The position numbers and the translations under genes were made by a program. Below are positions 44,460-54,028 of a stretch of 64,000 nucleotides of DNA, piece after piece; position 1 is the stretch's first letter; each line of letters begins with the position of its first letter. The notes beneath the pieces were generated by a model. That model made no database searches. It was not told where the DNA came from and worked only from the letters and a program-made list of their open reading frames with translations. Source of the stretch: Pedobacter insulae (GTDB lineage Bacteria > Bacteroidota > Bacteroidia > Sphingobacteriales > Sphingobacteriaceae); assembly GCF_900113525.1 (NCBI RefSeq), contig NZ_FOPP01000005.1, forward strand, positions 248,001 through 312,000, in the 5' to 3' direction.

Positions 44460-47400
44460 TTAAACTTTATCATATAACCAAACTCGTAACAATGAAATCA
44501 GCTGGTCTATATCTACTGGTTTAGAGATATAGTCTGATGCTCCAGCTGCGATGCATTTTTCGCGATCTCCCATCATTGCCTTTGCAGTAACAGCTAAGAT
44601 GGGTAATTGTTTATACTTTGGCATTTCTCTTATTGTACTGGTGGTTTGGTAACCATCTAATTCTGGCATCATCATATCCATTAGCACAACGTCAACTTTT
44701 GGATTTTCCTCTAGTACACGTAATGCTTCTTTGCCATCCGTGGCCGATAGTACACGCATATTATGTTGCTCAAGCGCCTTGGTAAGTGAAAATATATTGC
44801 GTACATCATCATCAGCTACTAAGACCGTTTTATTTTTTAGCACCTGGTGGAGACCGCCTAGATGCTCTGGAATCTCTTTGCTTTGTTTGCCTTTCTCTTC
44901 AATTAAATGCAGGAATAAGCCAGCTTCGTCCAAAATTCGCTGATAAGAGTGAGCAGTTTTTATTACAATGGAATCTGCATATTGTTTAATTCTACTTTCC
45001 TCCCCCTTAGATAAGCTTTTTCCTGTAAAAACAATGATGGGCAAATTCTCCAAGCCGTTGCTTTTCTTGATAGTTTCGAGGGTTTGATAAGCGGTTTTAT
45101 CAGGAACACCCATATCGAGAATTACACAATCTACTTCTTTTTGTTGTAGTGCGTCAATACTTTCATTTACATTTCGCACTACTAAAGTTTGAATATTGGA
45201 GTTGCTTAAGAAATAGCTCAAAGCTTTGGCATGTTGCTCATTTTCTTCAACAATCAATACTTTTTTTGGATGTCTACTCAATGCTTCTTCTAATTTTTCA
45301 AAAATCTGCTTCATATGTTCCAATGCAACAGGTTTATTGATAAAGTCTACCGCGCCTTTTAGTAAACTTTCTTTTTTTACGGCAAGCGACGACATGATAT
45401 GAACAGGTATTGGTCTCGTGTTAGGGTTTGCTTTTAACTCTTCCATTACTTCCCAGCCGTCTTTTATTGGGAGCTGTATGTCTAACAAGATAGCAAGTGG
45501 GTTAAATGCATTGGCCATTTCTATGCCTGCATCGCCACGAACGGCGACTATTCCTTTATAATTTCTTTTACGGGTAAAGTCTAATAATGTTTTAGCAAAG
45601 GCTGTATCATCCTCTATAATTAAGATGACTTTATCGTCAGGTAAGATGTTGTTCCGATCATCTTCAATATCATTTGGAATATGGTTTACAGTGAAACGCT
45701 CATTGAGTTCTTTTGCTTTTTCTGCTAGCACGGCTTGTTCCAACTCAAATTGATTTTGTTGTTCTAGGTATTCAGCATTATCACCATAATTGATTGGAAT
45801 TGATAAGGTAAACTCACTTCCAAGTCCTTCAGTGCTTTTTAATTTTATCTCACCCCCAAGTAATTTGGCTAGTTCCTTGCTAATTGACAGACCCAAGCCC
45901 GTGCCGCCAAATTTACGGCGTGTGGTACCATCTGCTTGTTGAAATGCTTGGAATACCAACGACAATTTGTCTTCTGCAATTCCAATTCCGGTATCCTTAA
46001 CTTTAAATATGATTGTTTTATAACTGCGATCGGTAGCTAAGCTTAAACTCACCTTTCCTTTTGCCGTAAACTTAAAGGCGTTAGATAATAAGTTCTTTAA
46101 GATCTGATCCAGTCGCATTTTATCGGTGACCATAGTCTTCGGTAAATTATCCGCTATATTAATTTCGAAATTTAGGTTTTTGTCTTTAGCGATGGGGTTA
46201 AACAGTGCACGTAAATTTCTGGCTATGGCATCAATATTAACCTCTTCGATTTCTAGTTTCATTTTTCCAGCTTCGATTTTTGAAAGATCTAGGATCTCAT
46301 CAATTAAGGTTAATAGTCCTTGTCCCGAACTTTGTATCACCTCAGCGTATTCCGTATATTCTTTAGCCAGCTCTTCATTGTCGGCCATTAACTTAGAAAG
46401 TAACAATATAGAATTTAAAGGTGTACGCAGTTCGTGCGACATGTTAGCTAGAAATTCAGACTTGTATTTGGTACTAAGTTCAAGCTGCTCCGCTTTTTGC
46501 TGTATTTCTATATTGCGTTCTTGAATAGTCTGATTTTTTTCTTCCAATAAGCTGCTTCGCTCTTCTAATTCTTGATTAGTATGAAGCAATTCTTCTTGTT
46601 GAACCCGGAGTTCTTCTTCTGAAGCCTGAATTTTCTGTGTCTGTGCCTCAAGCTCTGCGTTTAATCCCTCAAGTTCAGTGTGTTGTGCTTGCAGTTCCTC
46701 GGCTTGAGCCTGCGTTTCTTCTAAAAATTCTTGTAATTTTTTCCGATTTTGAGCCACATGAATTGCTACTCCTATATTGTTGGAAACGCTTCTTAAAAAC
46801 TCTAGTTTTCGTGGTGGATAAGTATTTAACGTGCCTAATTCTATAACTCCAACCATTAATCCATCCCGTAAAATAGGAAATGCCACTATCGTTTTTGGCT
46901 TTGTTTGGCCACTTGCATAACTAATAGTAAGATCTGTCGCTTCAATTCCCTCCAAAACCATTAGTTCTCTCGATTCTAAACATTGTCCGATCAGTCCTTC
47001 TCCCAAAGCAACTACAGGCTCTTTTAAGTGCCTTTCTAACGCATAAGAGCCAGTTAAATGAAGATATTTGTCTTCGTCAAGTACATAAAGTGCAGCAACA
47101 TGGCTCTTGGTATGCTCTACCAGTAAATCCAACATGTCGTTTGCTAAAGTTGGTAAATCTTTTTCTCCAACCATTTTATCGTTTAGTTTCGCAACGCCTG
47201 TTTGCAACCATTCTTTGTCTTCTAACAAATTAAAGGAATAATGTAATGATTCGGCCATTGCATTGAGTGATCCAGCTAAACTTCCTAGGCTATCTTTAGA
47301 TTCATCATCCATTCTTATCGAATAATCGCCCTTTGAAATCTGTGCGGCGATAGTTTGGATAATTTGAATTCTATTGGCAGTTTCTTCATTAGCATCCTGC

Positions 47401-48044
47401 AATTCTTTTTGTAACTTAATGCGTTGATTAAAATCCTTTGAAACTTTTCGGTAAAAAAACAGCGTAATCAATAAGGATAAAAGCGCAGCGAAAACAATAA
47501 GAACTGGTGTATAACCTGCAAACGCATTTAATTCAGTAGTGCGGGCTGCCAAAAGTCTTCTTTCTTCTGTTTGCATGTCGTTGATAATCTGCCTTACCTT
47601 ATCCATGTAAACTTTGCCGTCCAATAAATAGCCTTCGGACACCGTGGCGCCATTTTCTTTAACTTTAATAGTTTTCTCGATAATGTTTAATCTGCTGTCT
47701 AAGATTTCTTTTAGTTCATCTATTTTTTTTTGATGAAATACATTTTCTAGAGTTTTTTCCTTGATGGTATTATATAAGGCATTTACTCTCTCGCTGGCTC
47801 CGATATAAGGTTCTAGAAATACCTTATTCCCTGTCAGCAAATAACCTCTTTGACCCGTTTCAGCATCTTTTAAGGTAGATATCGCGTTGTCGAGTCCGTT
47901 CATTATCTCGTTGCTTTGGGAGACCAACTCAGCATTCTTTATTAAATTATTTATACTGACATAAGAAGCAAGGGAACTGAGGATTAATAAAATTAATGAT
48001 AAGCCAAGGCCTAAACGAAGATTAGTTTTTAAGGATAACTGCAT
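44460..48044 (-). CDS. Large hybrid histidine kinase: CHASE3-HAMP-GAF-coiled coil-HisKA-HATPase-three receivers
   Basis: A 1194-residue membrane sensor. It has a membrane helix at 10-30, a periplasmic CHASE3 domain at about 40-175 (DAETGQRGYLLTG), a second helix at about 178-198, HAMP at about 200-270 and GAF at about 290-430. A long Glu/Gln-rich coiled coil spans 434-525, then HisKA with His537 (SHELRTPLNS), HATPase_c, and three receivers starting near 805, 930 and 1070 with LLDIQLP, ILDMGVP and LMDMMMP. Receiver 2 has an altered acidic pocket (VEENEQ). The coiled coil resembles chemoreceptor signalling helices and could be the substrate of the CheR and CheB encoded downstream; that is inference. 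It follows the 376-residue kinase after 10 bases. Confidence 0.93.
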   Translation of the reverse strand: MQLSLKTNLRLGLGLSLILLILSSLASYVSINNLIKNAELVSQSNEIMNGLDNAISTLKDAETGQRGYLLTGNKVFLEPYIGASERVNALYNTIKEKTLENVFHQKKIDELKEILDSRLNIIEKTIKVKENGATVSEGYLLDGKVYMDKVRQIINDMQTEERRLLAARTTELNAFAGYTPVLIVFAALLSLLITLFFYRKVSKDFNQRIKLQKELQDANEETANRIQIIQTIAAQISKGDYSIRMDDESKDSLGSLAGSLNAMAESLHYSFNLLEDKEWLQTGVAKLNDKMVGEKDLPTLANDMLDLLVEHTKSHVAALYVLDEDKYLHLTGSYALERHLKEPVVALGEGLIGQCLESRELMVLEGIEATDLTISYASGQTKPKTIVAFPILRDGLMVGVIELGTLNTYPPRKLEFLRSVSNNIGVAIHVAQNRKKLQEFLEETQAQAEELQAQHTELEGLNAELEAQTQKIQASEEELRVQQEELLHTNQELEERSSLLEEKNQTIQERNIEIQQKAEQLELSTKYKSEFLANMSHELRTPLNSILLLSKLMADNEELAKEYTEYAEVIQSSGQGLLTLIDEILDLSKIEAGKMKLEIEEVNIDAIARNLRALFNPIAKDKNLNFEINIADNLPKTMVTDKMRLDQILKNLLSNAFKFTAKGKVSLSLATDRSYKTIIFKVKDTGIGIAEDKLSLVFQAFQQADGTTRRKFGGTGLGLSISKELAKLLGGEIKLKSTEGLGSEFTLSIPINYGDNAEYLEQQNQFELEQAVLAEKAKELNERFTVNHIPNDIEDDRNNILPDDKVILIIEDDTAFAKTLLDFTRKRNYKGIVAVRGDAGIEMANAFNPLAILLDIQLPIKDGWEVMEELKANPNTRPIPVHIMSSLAVKKESLLKGAVDFINKPVALEHMKQIFEKLEEALSRHPKKVLIVEENEQHAKALSYFLSNSNIQTLVVRNVNESIDALQQKEVDCVILDMGVPDKTAYQTLETIKKSNGLENLPIIVFTGKSLSKGEESRIKQYADSIVIKTAHSYQRILDEAGLFLHLIEEKGKQSKEIPEHLGGLHQVLKNKTVLVADDDVRNIFSLTKALEQHNMRVLSATDGKEALRVLEENPKVDVVLMDMMMPELDGYQTTSTIREMPKYKQLPILAVTAKAMMGDREKCIAAGASDYISKPVDIDQLISLLRVWLYDKV

Positions 48045-48054
48045 CGAGATATTT

Positions 48055-49185
48055 TTAATTAGTTGTAGCTTCTGTTTTTAAATTAATCGGCATAATAAAG
48101 TAGAATTCTGAACCTTGTCCATATTCGCTATTGACCCCAATTTCACCTCCGTGCCTTCTAATAATTTCCGAAGAGATATAAAGACCAATGCCAAGTCCCT
48201 GAAACCGCTGAGAAGTTTCTTCAACCCGGTAGAATTTATCAAATACGTGTTCAAGCTGTTCCGGTAACATGCCGATTCCGCTGTCTTTTACGGCGACATA
48301 CACTTGTTCATCTTTCACGTTAACAGTGATCAATATTTCTTCCGTACCCGGTGAATATTTAATCGCATTGGTTAAAAAATTAACAATTACCTGTTCTATT
48401 CTCATTTCATCCGCAAAAATATTACAGTTTGCCTTGCCTCTTTTTATGATTTTAAAGGTAGGATTAGATTGATGCATGATTTCTAATACATTATCCAATA
48501 GGTAATCTATGGAAAATTCTTGTTTATTAAGCTTTAACTTTCCACTTTCAATTTTTGAAATGTCAAGTAGATCGGCTATGAGGCTATTGAGCTTTTCAAG
48601 TTGTATTTGTGCTTTCTCTAAGTGTTTTTTCACCGTTGCAGTATCTCCTTTTATAACACTTCTTTCTAGTAGCTGTACATAACCCTTTACGCTGGTTAAT
48701 GGTGTTTTAAGTTCGTGACTGGCAATGCTAATAAATTCGTCCTTTTTACGCTCTGCTTCCTTTCTGAATTCGATTTCTGCCAATAGCGTTTCTTGCATCT
48801 CTTTTAACTTACGGCTTTGCTCGTAAATGCGGTAGAAAGTTTTAACTTTTAAAAGAAGGATATTCATGTCGAGCGGTTTGGTAATATAATCCAAACCACC
48901 GGAGGAATACCCTTTCGCAATGAATTTAAGTTCAGTATTTGCTGCAGAAAGAAAGATAATGGCCGTTTCTTTTGCCTTACTGTAGCCAGAAATCGCTTCA
49001 GCAACTTCAAAGCCATCCATATCTGGCATCTGTACGTCGAGTATAATTAAAACGTAAGAGTTTTTTAATACTTTTTTAAGTGCTTCCTCGCCTGAAGATG
49101 CTGTGTCTACTTCGAAATTATTTTTTTCGAGAACTTTCTTGAGTGAGATTAAATTTTCAGGGGTGTCGTCAACAATAAGGATCAT
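48055..49185 (-). CDS. Response-regulator/histidine-kinase hybrid (REC-HisKA-HATPase)
   Basis: A 376-residue soluble protein with a receiver first (Asp50 in LIILDVQMPDMDGFE, KPLD at about 103), a short coiled coil at about 120-150, HisKA with His157 (ASHELKTPLTSV) and HATPase_c (NFLTNAIKYSPG, DSGIGM, GLGIGLYISSEI). The receiver-first order suggests it takes a phosphoryl signal from another kinase, such as the large hybrid kinase, and relays it. There is no membrane segment. It is the first gene of the six-gene operon ending at 42300. Confidence 0.92.
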   Translation of the reverse strand: MILIVDDTPENLISLKKVLEKNNFEVDTASSGEEALKKVLKNSYVLIILDVQMPDMDGFEVAEAISGYSKAKETAIIFLSAANTELKFIAKGYSSGGLDYITKPLDMNILLLKVKTFYRIYEQSRKLKEMQETLLAEIEFRKEAERKKDEFISIASHELKTPLTSVKGYVQLLERSVIKGDTATVKKHLEKAQIQLEKLNSLIADLLDISKIESGKLKLNKQEFSIDYLLDNVLEIMHQSNPTFKIIKRGKANCNIFADEMRIEQVIVNFLTNAIKYSPGTEEILITVNVKDEQVYVAVKDSGIGMLPEQLEHVFDKFYRVEETSQRFQGLGIGLYISSEIIRRHGGEIGVNSEYGQGSEFYFIMPINLKTEATTN

Positions 49186-49278
49186 TCGCGAAAATAGTTA
49201 GAGCAAAAAGAGTAGATTTTTTTAAAGAGTTTTTACCTATAAGAATAGGTAACAAATTAAATTGACAAAATGTTTTAA

Positions 49279-50109
49279 TTAATTAGAGTTAAAGGTATCG
49301 CCTTGTCGTATATCACCAGTTTCAAATCCTTTTTTAAACCAGTACATTCTTTGAGCAGAACTTCCATGGGTGAAAGAGTCGGGAACCACTTCTCCTCCCG
49401 ATTGTTTTTGTAGTTGATCATCACCAATTGAATTGGCGGCATTTAGGGCCTCTTCTATATCACCAGCCTCTAACCTAAAGTTTTTTAAATACTGCGCTCT
49501 GTTGGCCCATAAACCGGCGAAAAAATCGGCTTGTAATTCTAATTTTACAGAGAGCCTATTATACTCGGTCTGGGTTAGTCCACGTCGAGCTTTCTCCATT
49601 TTGGCTGCGGTACCCAATAGGTTCTGAACATGATGTCCAACTTCATGTGCAATTACATAAGCTTGGGCAAAATCGCCAGCGGCGTTAAAACGGGTCTTAA
49701 GCTCGTCGTAAAAAGAAAGATCAATATAGATTTTTTGATCTCCAGGGCAATAAAAAGGACCAACTGCAGCATTTGCGTTTCCGCAGGCAGATTGTACAGC
49801 GGTTGTAAATAATCGAAGTTTAGGCTGTTCATAAGTTAAACCCATTTTCGAGAATTCAGCCGCCCACACCTGTTCTGTTGATTCAAGGACGCCTGATACG
49901 AATTGCGCCTGTTCATCGCCCGCTGGAACACCATTCTTAACTTCACTTTGCTCCACTGCCGGCATTTGGCTAACCAAGCCAGTTAGATCTTGACCAAAAA
50001 TAAGGCCTAAAATCACGATAATAATACCTACTCCACCGCCTAATGCCACACGGCCTCCGCCTCCTCTGCCATCTTCAACATTGTTACTGCCTTTTCCAAA
50101 CCACTGCAT
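49279..50109 (-). CDS. YpfJ-family neutral zinc metallopeptidase
   Basis: A 276-residue protein with a glycine-rich N-terminus (DGRGGGGRVALGGG), one membrane helix (VGIIIVILGLIFG) and the zinc site AYVIAHEVGHHVQNLLG. Further conserved stretches are GPFYCPGDQKIYIDLSFYDEL, ELQADFFAGLWANRA and DSFTHGSSAQRMYWFKKGFETGD. Length and layout match the zinc_peptidase (PF04228, YpfJ/KPN_02809) family. The physiological substrate is not established. Anchored in the inner membrane with the peptidase domain outside, by prediction. Monocistronic. Confidence 0.9.
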   Translation of the reverse strand: MQWFGKGSNNVEDGRGGGGRVALGGGVGIIIVILGLIFGQDLTGLVSQMPAVEQSEVKNGVPAGDEQAQFVSGVLESTEQVWAAEFSKMGLTYEQPKLRLFTTAVQSACGNANAAVGPFYCPGDQKIYIDLSFYDELKTRFNAAGDFAQAYVIAHEVGHHVQNLLGTAAKMEKARRGLTQTEYNRLSVKLELQADFFAGLWANRAQYLKNFRLEAGDIEEALNAANSIGDDQLQKQSGGEVVPDSFTHGSSAQRMYWFKKGFETGDIRQGDTFNSN

Positions 50110-50226
50110 AATTTAAATTAAGTTAAAAAATGATGAACAAATTTTAAACTAATTTAGTTTTTTTTGTGAGGGATTAGAAGAATTATTTGCGAATTGGCGG
50201 GATGTAGGCTTCCGTTGCGAGGCTCC

Positions 50227-50285
50227 CGTCATTGCGAGGCACGAAGCAATCTAATCATAAGATTGCTTCGTGCCTCGCAATGACG
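50227..50285. repeat. Long perfect inverted repeat, REP/MITE-like
   Basis: Two perfectly complementary 26-base arms (50227-50252 and 50260-50285) flank a 7-base loop. The arms contain ATTGCGAGGCACGAAGCAAT, a sequence type I recall as a dispersed hairpin repeat in Bacteroidota and other genomes. It is more GC-rich than its surroundings. A partial copy, TTGCGAGGC, lies just left at 50216-50224. It sits between the YpfJ-like start and the gltX stop, so it may also act as a terminator for gltX. Confidence 0.85.
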
Positions 50286-50289
50286 AGTA

Positions 50290-51798
50290 CTAGTTAAAAA
50301 AGCTTATTGCTTTTTCAATCCTTTTTTGAGTTTCGGCAACACCTAACATTACTGCAATATCAAAAACTCCAGGGCCAAACTTACCGCCAACTAACATCAC
50401 CCTAAAAGGCAACATCAATTCACCCGGTTTAAAGCCACTAGTCTCTGCCAGTGATTTAAAAAGCTCTTCCATTTTGATCGCATTCAAATCTGAATGAATT
50501 TTTTTACCAAAATTTTCAAAAAAATCAGCTTTCTCTGTATTCCATTTTGGTTTTACTGCAGCTTCGTCATAACTGGTCGGAGTATTAAAGAAATATCCGG
50601 TTTGAGTCACGAAATCACCCAAAAGTGTACAACGGTCTTTGACTAATTCAATTACTTTCGCTAGAAATTCTTTGTCCTTAACCTCAATCCCACCTTCGGT
50701 TAATAAATTATGTACTGGAGCCATCAAGACTCCAACTTCCGAACGTTTTATCCATTCATGGTTATACCATTTCGCTTTTTCAAAATCGAATTTGGCACCA
50801 GCCTTACTAATGCGAGCAATGGAAAATAAATTAACTAATTCTGTTAGTGAGAATATTTCTTGATCTGTTCCGTCATTCCAGCCCAGCATTGCTAAAAGAT
50901 TAACAAATGCTTCAGACATAAAGCCTAATTCTTTAAAACCTTTAGTAACATCACCCGTTTTAGGATCGGTCCAGTTTTGGGCATAAACCGGGAAGCCTAA
51001 CCGATCTCCATCTCGCTTACTTAACTTCCCATGCCCATCGGGCTTTAAAATCAGGGGTAAATGCGCCCATTGCGGCATGGCGTCCGCCCAACCTAAATAT
51101 TTCCATAATAAAATATGAATCGGTGCTGAAGGCAACCATTCTTCTCCTCTAAAAGCGTGACTAATTTCCATCGCCCGATCATCCACTACGACGGCTAAAT
51201 GGTAAGTGGGCATTCCGTCTGCTTTCAACAATACTTTATCATCAACCAGATTGGTTTCGAAACTTACATCACCCCTAATCATGTCGTTAAACGTTACGGT
51301 TTCATTTTCTGGGATGTAAATGCGAACAACATAGGGTGTATTTTGTGCCAAAAGATCAGTTACTTCATTTGGACTTAATGTCAATGAGTTTCGCATTTGC
51401 ATGCGGGTTGCTTGTCCGTATAAGAAATTAGGAACCTCTTTACGTTTTGCATCTAGCTCTTCTGCCGTATCAAAAGCATAATAGGCATAACCATTTACAA
51501 TTAATTGTGCCGCATATTGCTTGTAACTTGCTTTTCTTTCACTTTGACGATATGGTCCGAAAGCACCAGGTTTTTCAGGGCTTTCATCGGGAGTAATACC
51601 ACACCAATTTAAACAATCTACGATGTATTCTTCCGCTCCAGGTACAAATCTGTTCTGATCTGTATCTTCCACACGTAGTATGAATGTTCCACCGTGCTGT
51701 TTAGCAAATAAATAATTAAATAAAGCAGTTCTAACGCCACCTAAATGTAAACCACCTGTTGGACTAGGGGCAAATCTAACTCTAACTTTCTGTTCCAT
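50290..51798 (-). CDS. gltX: Glutamyl-tRNA synthetase
   Basis: A 502-residue class I synthetase. It has RFAPSPTGGLHLGGVRTALFNYLFAKQ (HIGH motif), LRVEDTDQNR, GEEWLPSAPIHILLWKYLGW and GKLSKRDGDRLGFP (KMSKS equivalent), followed by the helical anticodon-binding part (AKWYNHEWIKRSEV). It charges tRNA-Glu. Length is normal for bacteria. A long inverted repeat follows its stop. Divergent from the plus-strand kinase gene, with 118 bases between. Confidence 0.97.
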   Translation of the reverse strand: MEQKVRVRFAPSPTGGLHLGGVRTALFNYLFAKQHGGTFILRVEDTDQNRFVPGAEEYIVDCLNWCGITPDESPEKPGAFGPYRQSERKASYKQYAAQLIVNGYAYYAFDTAEELDAKRKEVPNFLYGQATRMQMRNSLTLSPNEVTDLLAQNTPYVVRIYIPENETVTFNDMIRGDVSFETNLVDDKVLLKADGMPTYHLAVVVDDRAMEISHAFRGEEWLPSAPIHILLWKYLGWADAMPQWAHLPLILKPDGHGKLSKRDGDRLGFPVYAQNWTDPKTGDVTKGFKELGFMSEAFVNLLAMLGWNDGTDQEIFSLTELVNLFSIARISKAGAKFDFEKAKWYNHEWIKRSEVGVLMAPVHNLLTEGGIEVKDKEFLAKVIELVKDRCTLLGDFVTQTGYFFNTPTSYDEAAVKPKWNTEKADFFENFGKKIHSDLNAIKMEELFKSLAETSGFKPGELMLPFRVMLVGGKFGPGVFDIAVMLGVAETQKRIEKAISFFN

Positions 51799-51916
51799 AT
51801 CTTATTCGAAAAACTAAAAGATTGTATTTCCGCGCAAAGATATATATTTTACTATTCGATACTTGCTACTCGATACTTAATCTTTGTTGGTTATTTTGTA
51901 ATTTGCCTCTCGTACT

Positions 51917-53122
51917 ATGAATCCATATCAGAAAAAGCGTCGCTGGAAATTTTTCTTGCTCATATTTGCCGTTGTAATTGGAGGAGCATCTGTTGCGTAT
52001 TCTGATTTCTTTGTAAAGAAAATGGAGCGTGAGGAAGCTGCGCAGTTTCAGTTAAAGGTAAAAGTGTTGGAGCAACAAATGACAATGTACGACAATCCTC
52101 AGCTCACGGGGGTTTTTGAAACCATTAAAAAAAACACCAATGTTGCCGTTATCATTACGAAAGAAGACGGGTCGATATATACTTATGACGGCCTAGATAC
52201 AACAAAGACCTTTTATGATATCAATACAGCCAAGGTTTACGACTCACTATATTTTGTACGGCAGCTCGATAAAATGAAATCGCAACACAAACCTGCGCCC
52301 ATCGCCTTTGGTGATGAGAAGCTACTTGTCTATTACAAAGATTCATTCATTTTAACGCAATTACGCTTTTTCCCCTATATTCAATTAGGGGTTATTGCCC
52401 TATTTGTTTTAGCGGCATATGTTGCTTTTAGCCAGGCTCGCAAAGCTGAGCAAGATTCAGTTTGGGTAGGGTTAGCGAAAGAAACTGCCCATCAGTTAGG
52501 CACTCCAATTTCTTCATTAATGGCGTGGGTAGAGCTCATTAAAGGTCGTTTTAATGCCGAAGAAGATCCTCTTGTTGCCGAAATGGAAAATGATATCCAT
52601 CGCTTAGAGATTATTACAGATCGTTTTTCAAAAATTGGATCGAAGCCTATGCTTGAAGATCATATCGTATATGTTGTTATCCAGAACTTCGTTGACTATT
52701 TTAAGATCCGAACTTCCGATAAGATCAATTTCGTCATTGCAGGCGATAATCAGGTTAGAGCATTGCTAAGTGTACCGCTTTTTGATTGGGTAATTGAAAA
52801 TCTGTTAAAAAACGCCGCAAATGCTATTGAAAATGTGGGAACTATCACGATAAACATTACCGAACATCTAGCTAAAGAAGAGGTGTTTATCGACGTGATC
52901 GATACAGGAAAGGGCATTCCAAGCTCTAAGTTTGATACAGTATTTCAACCTGGATACACCACACGCAAGAGAGGGTGGGGATTGGGCCTGTCGCTCACTA
53001 AGCGGATAGTTGAAAACTATCATAGTGGAAAAATATTTGTAAAGGATTCCGAAATTGGAAAAGGAACAACATTTAGAATAATATTAAAAAGTAGTATTAC
53101 ATATGAACCGACCACAAATTAA
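51917..53122 (+). CDS. Membrane sensor histidine kinase
   Basis: A 401-residue kinase with a membrane helix at about 11-28, a periplasmic sensor part of about 120 residues, and a second helix at about 155-172 with no clear HAMP. The HisKA-like region carries His192 in GLAKETAHQLGTPISSLMAW, the AHQLGTP variant common in Bacteroidota. HATPase_c has NLLKNAANAIE, DTGKGIPSSKF and GWGLGLSLTKRIVE. No response regulator is adjacent. It is first gene of a three-gene operon: the DinB gene begins 20 bases before its stop. Confidence 0.92.
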   Translation: MNPYQKKRRWKFFLLIFAVVIGGASVAYSDFFVKKMEREEAAQFQLKVKVLEQQMTMYDNPQLTGVFETIKKNTNVAVIITKEDGSIYTYDGLDTTKTFYDINTAKVYDSLYFVRQLDKMKSQHKPAPIAFGDEKLLVYYKDSFILTQLRFFPYIQLGVIALFVLAAYVAFSQARKAEQDSVWVGLAKETAHQLGTPISSLMAWVELIKGRFNAEEDPLVAEMENDIHRLEIITDRFSKIGSKPMLEDHIVYVVIQNFVDYFKIRTSDKINFVIAGDNQVRALLSVPLFDWVIENLLKNAANAIENVGTITINITEHLAKEEVFIDVIDTGKGIPSSKFDTVFQPGYTTRKRGWGLGLSLTKRIVENYHSGKIFVKDSEIGKGTTFRIILKSSITYEPTTN

Positions 53123-53606
53123 CGAGTACCCAGAATGGGGTCAAAATTACATAAGCCAGGTAGAAGGAAATGTAATGGATATTTTAGAAAAGCAAGCTGA
53201 CGATTTTCCAAGCTTTATTAATAGTTTGGCCAACAAAGGTGATTATGCATACGCTCCTGGAAAGTGGACAATTAAGGAGTTGGTTGGGCACATGATTGAT
53301 ACTGAACGCATTTTGGTTTACCGGTTATTGTGCTTTGTTAGGGGAGAAGCAGCAGGTTTGCCAGGCTTCGAAGAAGATGATTATGTTGCCAACGCACATT
53401 TTAAAGATGGTAATTTATCTAGCATGGCTGAAGAGTTTTCTTTGTTGAGAAAAGCCAACCTTTACTTGATAAAATCACTTAATGAAGATGAACTGGATAG
53501 GATGGGAACGTCAAATGGAAAACGGATGAGTGCACGTGCAATAGTGTACGTTTTGGCTGGACATGTTATTCACCATACTAAGATTGTTAAAGAAAGGTAT
53601 TTATGA
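53103..53606 (+). CDS. DinB-family (DfsB-like) protein
   Basis: A 167-residue four-helix-bundle protein. Metal-ligand histidines are expected in KELVGHMIDTERILVYRLL and in LAGHVIHHTKIVKERYL at the end; WTIKELVGH is the usual first motif. Family members are metal-dependent thiol S-transferases or unassigned. The start overlaps the kinase gene by 20 bases and its stop overlaps the next start (ATGA), so all three genes are coupled in translation. Confidence 0.9.
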   Translation: MNRPQINEYPEWGQNYISQVEGNVMDILEKQADDFPSFINSLANKGDYAYAPGKWTIKELVGHMIDTERILVYRLLCFVRGEAAGLPGFEEDDYVANAHFKDGNLSSMAEEFSLLRKANLYLIKSLNEDELDRMGTSNGKRMSARAIVYVLAGHVIHHTKIVKERYL

Positions 53607-54028
53607 TCTGGTTTAAATCTTTTACGCCAACTTTACTAAATGAGAGGCCGAAAAATCATATTGGAGCTTTACTAGGGATAGAATTCACAGAAATTGGGAA
53701 TGATTTTTTATGTGCTACCATGCCAGTTGATGAACGGACACATCAGCCAGCTGGTATTTTACATGGAGGAGCCTCGGTAGTGCTGGCCGAAACGCTCGGT
53801 AGCATCGCTTCTTATATGTGTGTTGATCCCGATAAATATATTGCTGTTGGCCTTGAGGTAAATGCAAATCATATTAGGCCAGTACGGAGCGGATTTGTAA
53901 CAGGGGTTTGTAAGCCTATTCATATAGGCGGAAAGACCCACGTTTGGGAAATTAAAATGTATACTGATAAAGGTAAATTAAATTGTGTGAGTAGATTAAC
54001 GGTAGCGATCTTATCTAAGCCGTTGTAA
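53603..54028 (+). CDS. menI: Hotdog-fold thioesterase, MenI/YdiI-like
   Basis: A 141-residue hotdog thioesterase. MPVDERTHQPAGILHGGASVVLAETLGSIASYMC, VGLEVNANHIRPVRSGFVTGVCKPIHIGGKTHVWEI and SRLTVAIL match E. coli YdiI/MenI closely, with the catalytic glutamate in VLAETLGS. MenI hydrolyses 1,4-dihydroxy-2-naphthoyl-CoA in menaquinone synthesis, the main quinone of Bacteroidota. Other acyl-CoA substrates cannot be excluded. No other men genes lie in the window. Its 3' end overlaps the convergent serine hydrolase gene by 18 bases. Confidence 0.85.
   Translation: MIWFKSFTPTLLNERPKNHIGALLGIEFTEIGNDFLCATMPVDERTHQPAGILHGGASVVLAETLGSIASYMCVDPDKYIAVGLEVNANHIRPVRSGFVTGVCKPIHIGGKTHVWEIKMYTDKGKLNCVSRLTVAILSKPL

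Noticed and set aside
46126..46524. Plus-strand 132-codon frame inside the hybrid kinase gene
   Set aside because: It is antisense to the conserved HisKA and HATPase region, so it is a codon-usage shadow.
42300..49185. Classical chemotaxis operon
   Set aside because: There is no CheA, CheW or chemoreceptor, and CheB lacks its receiver domain.
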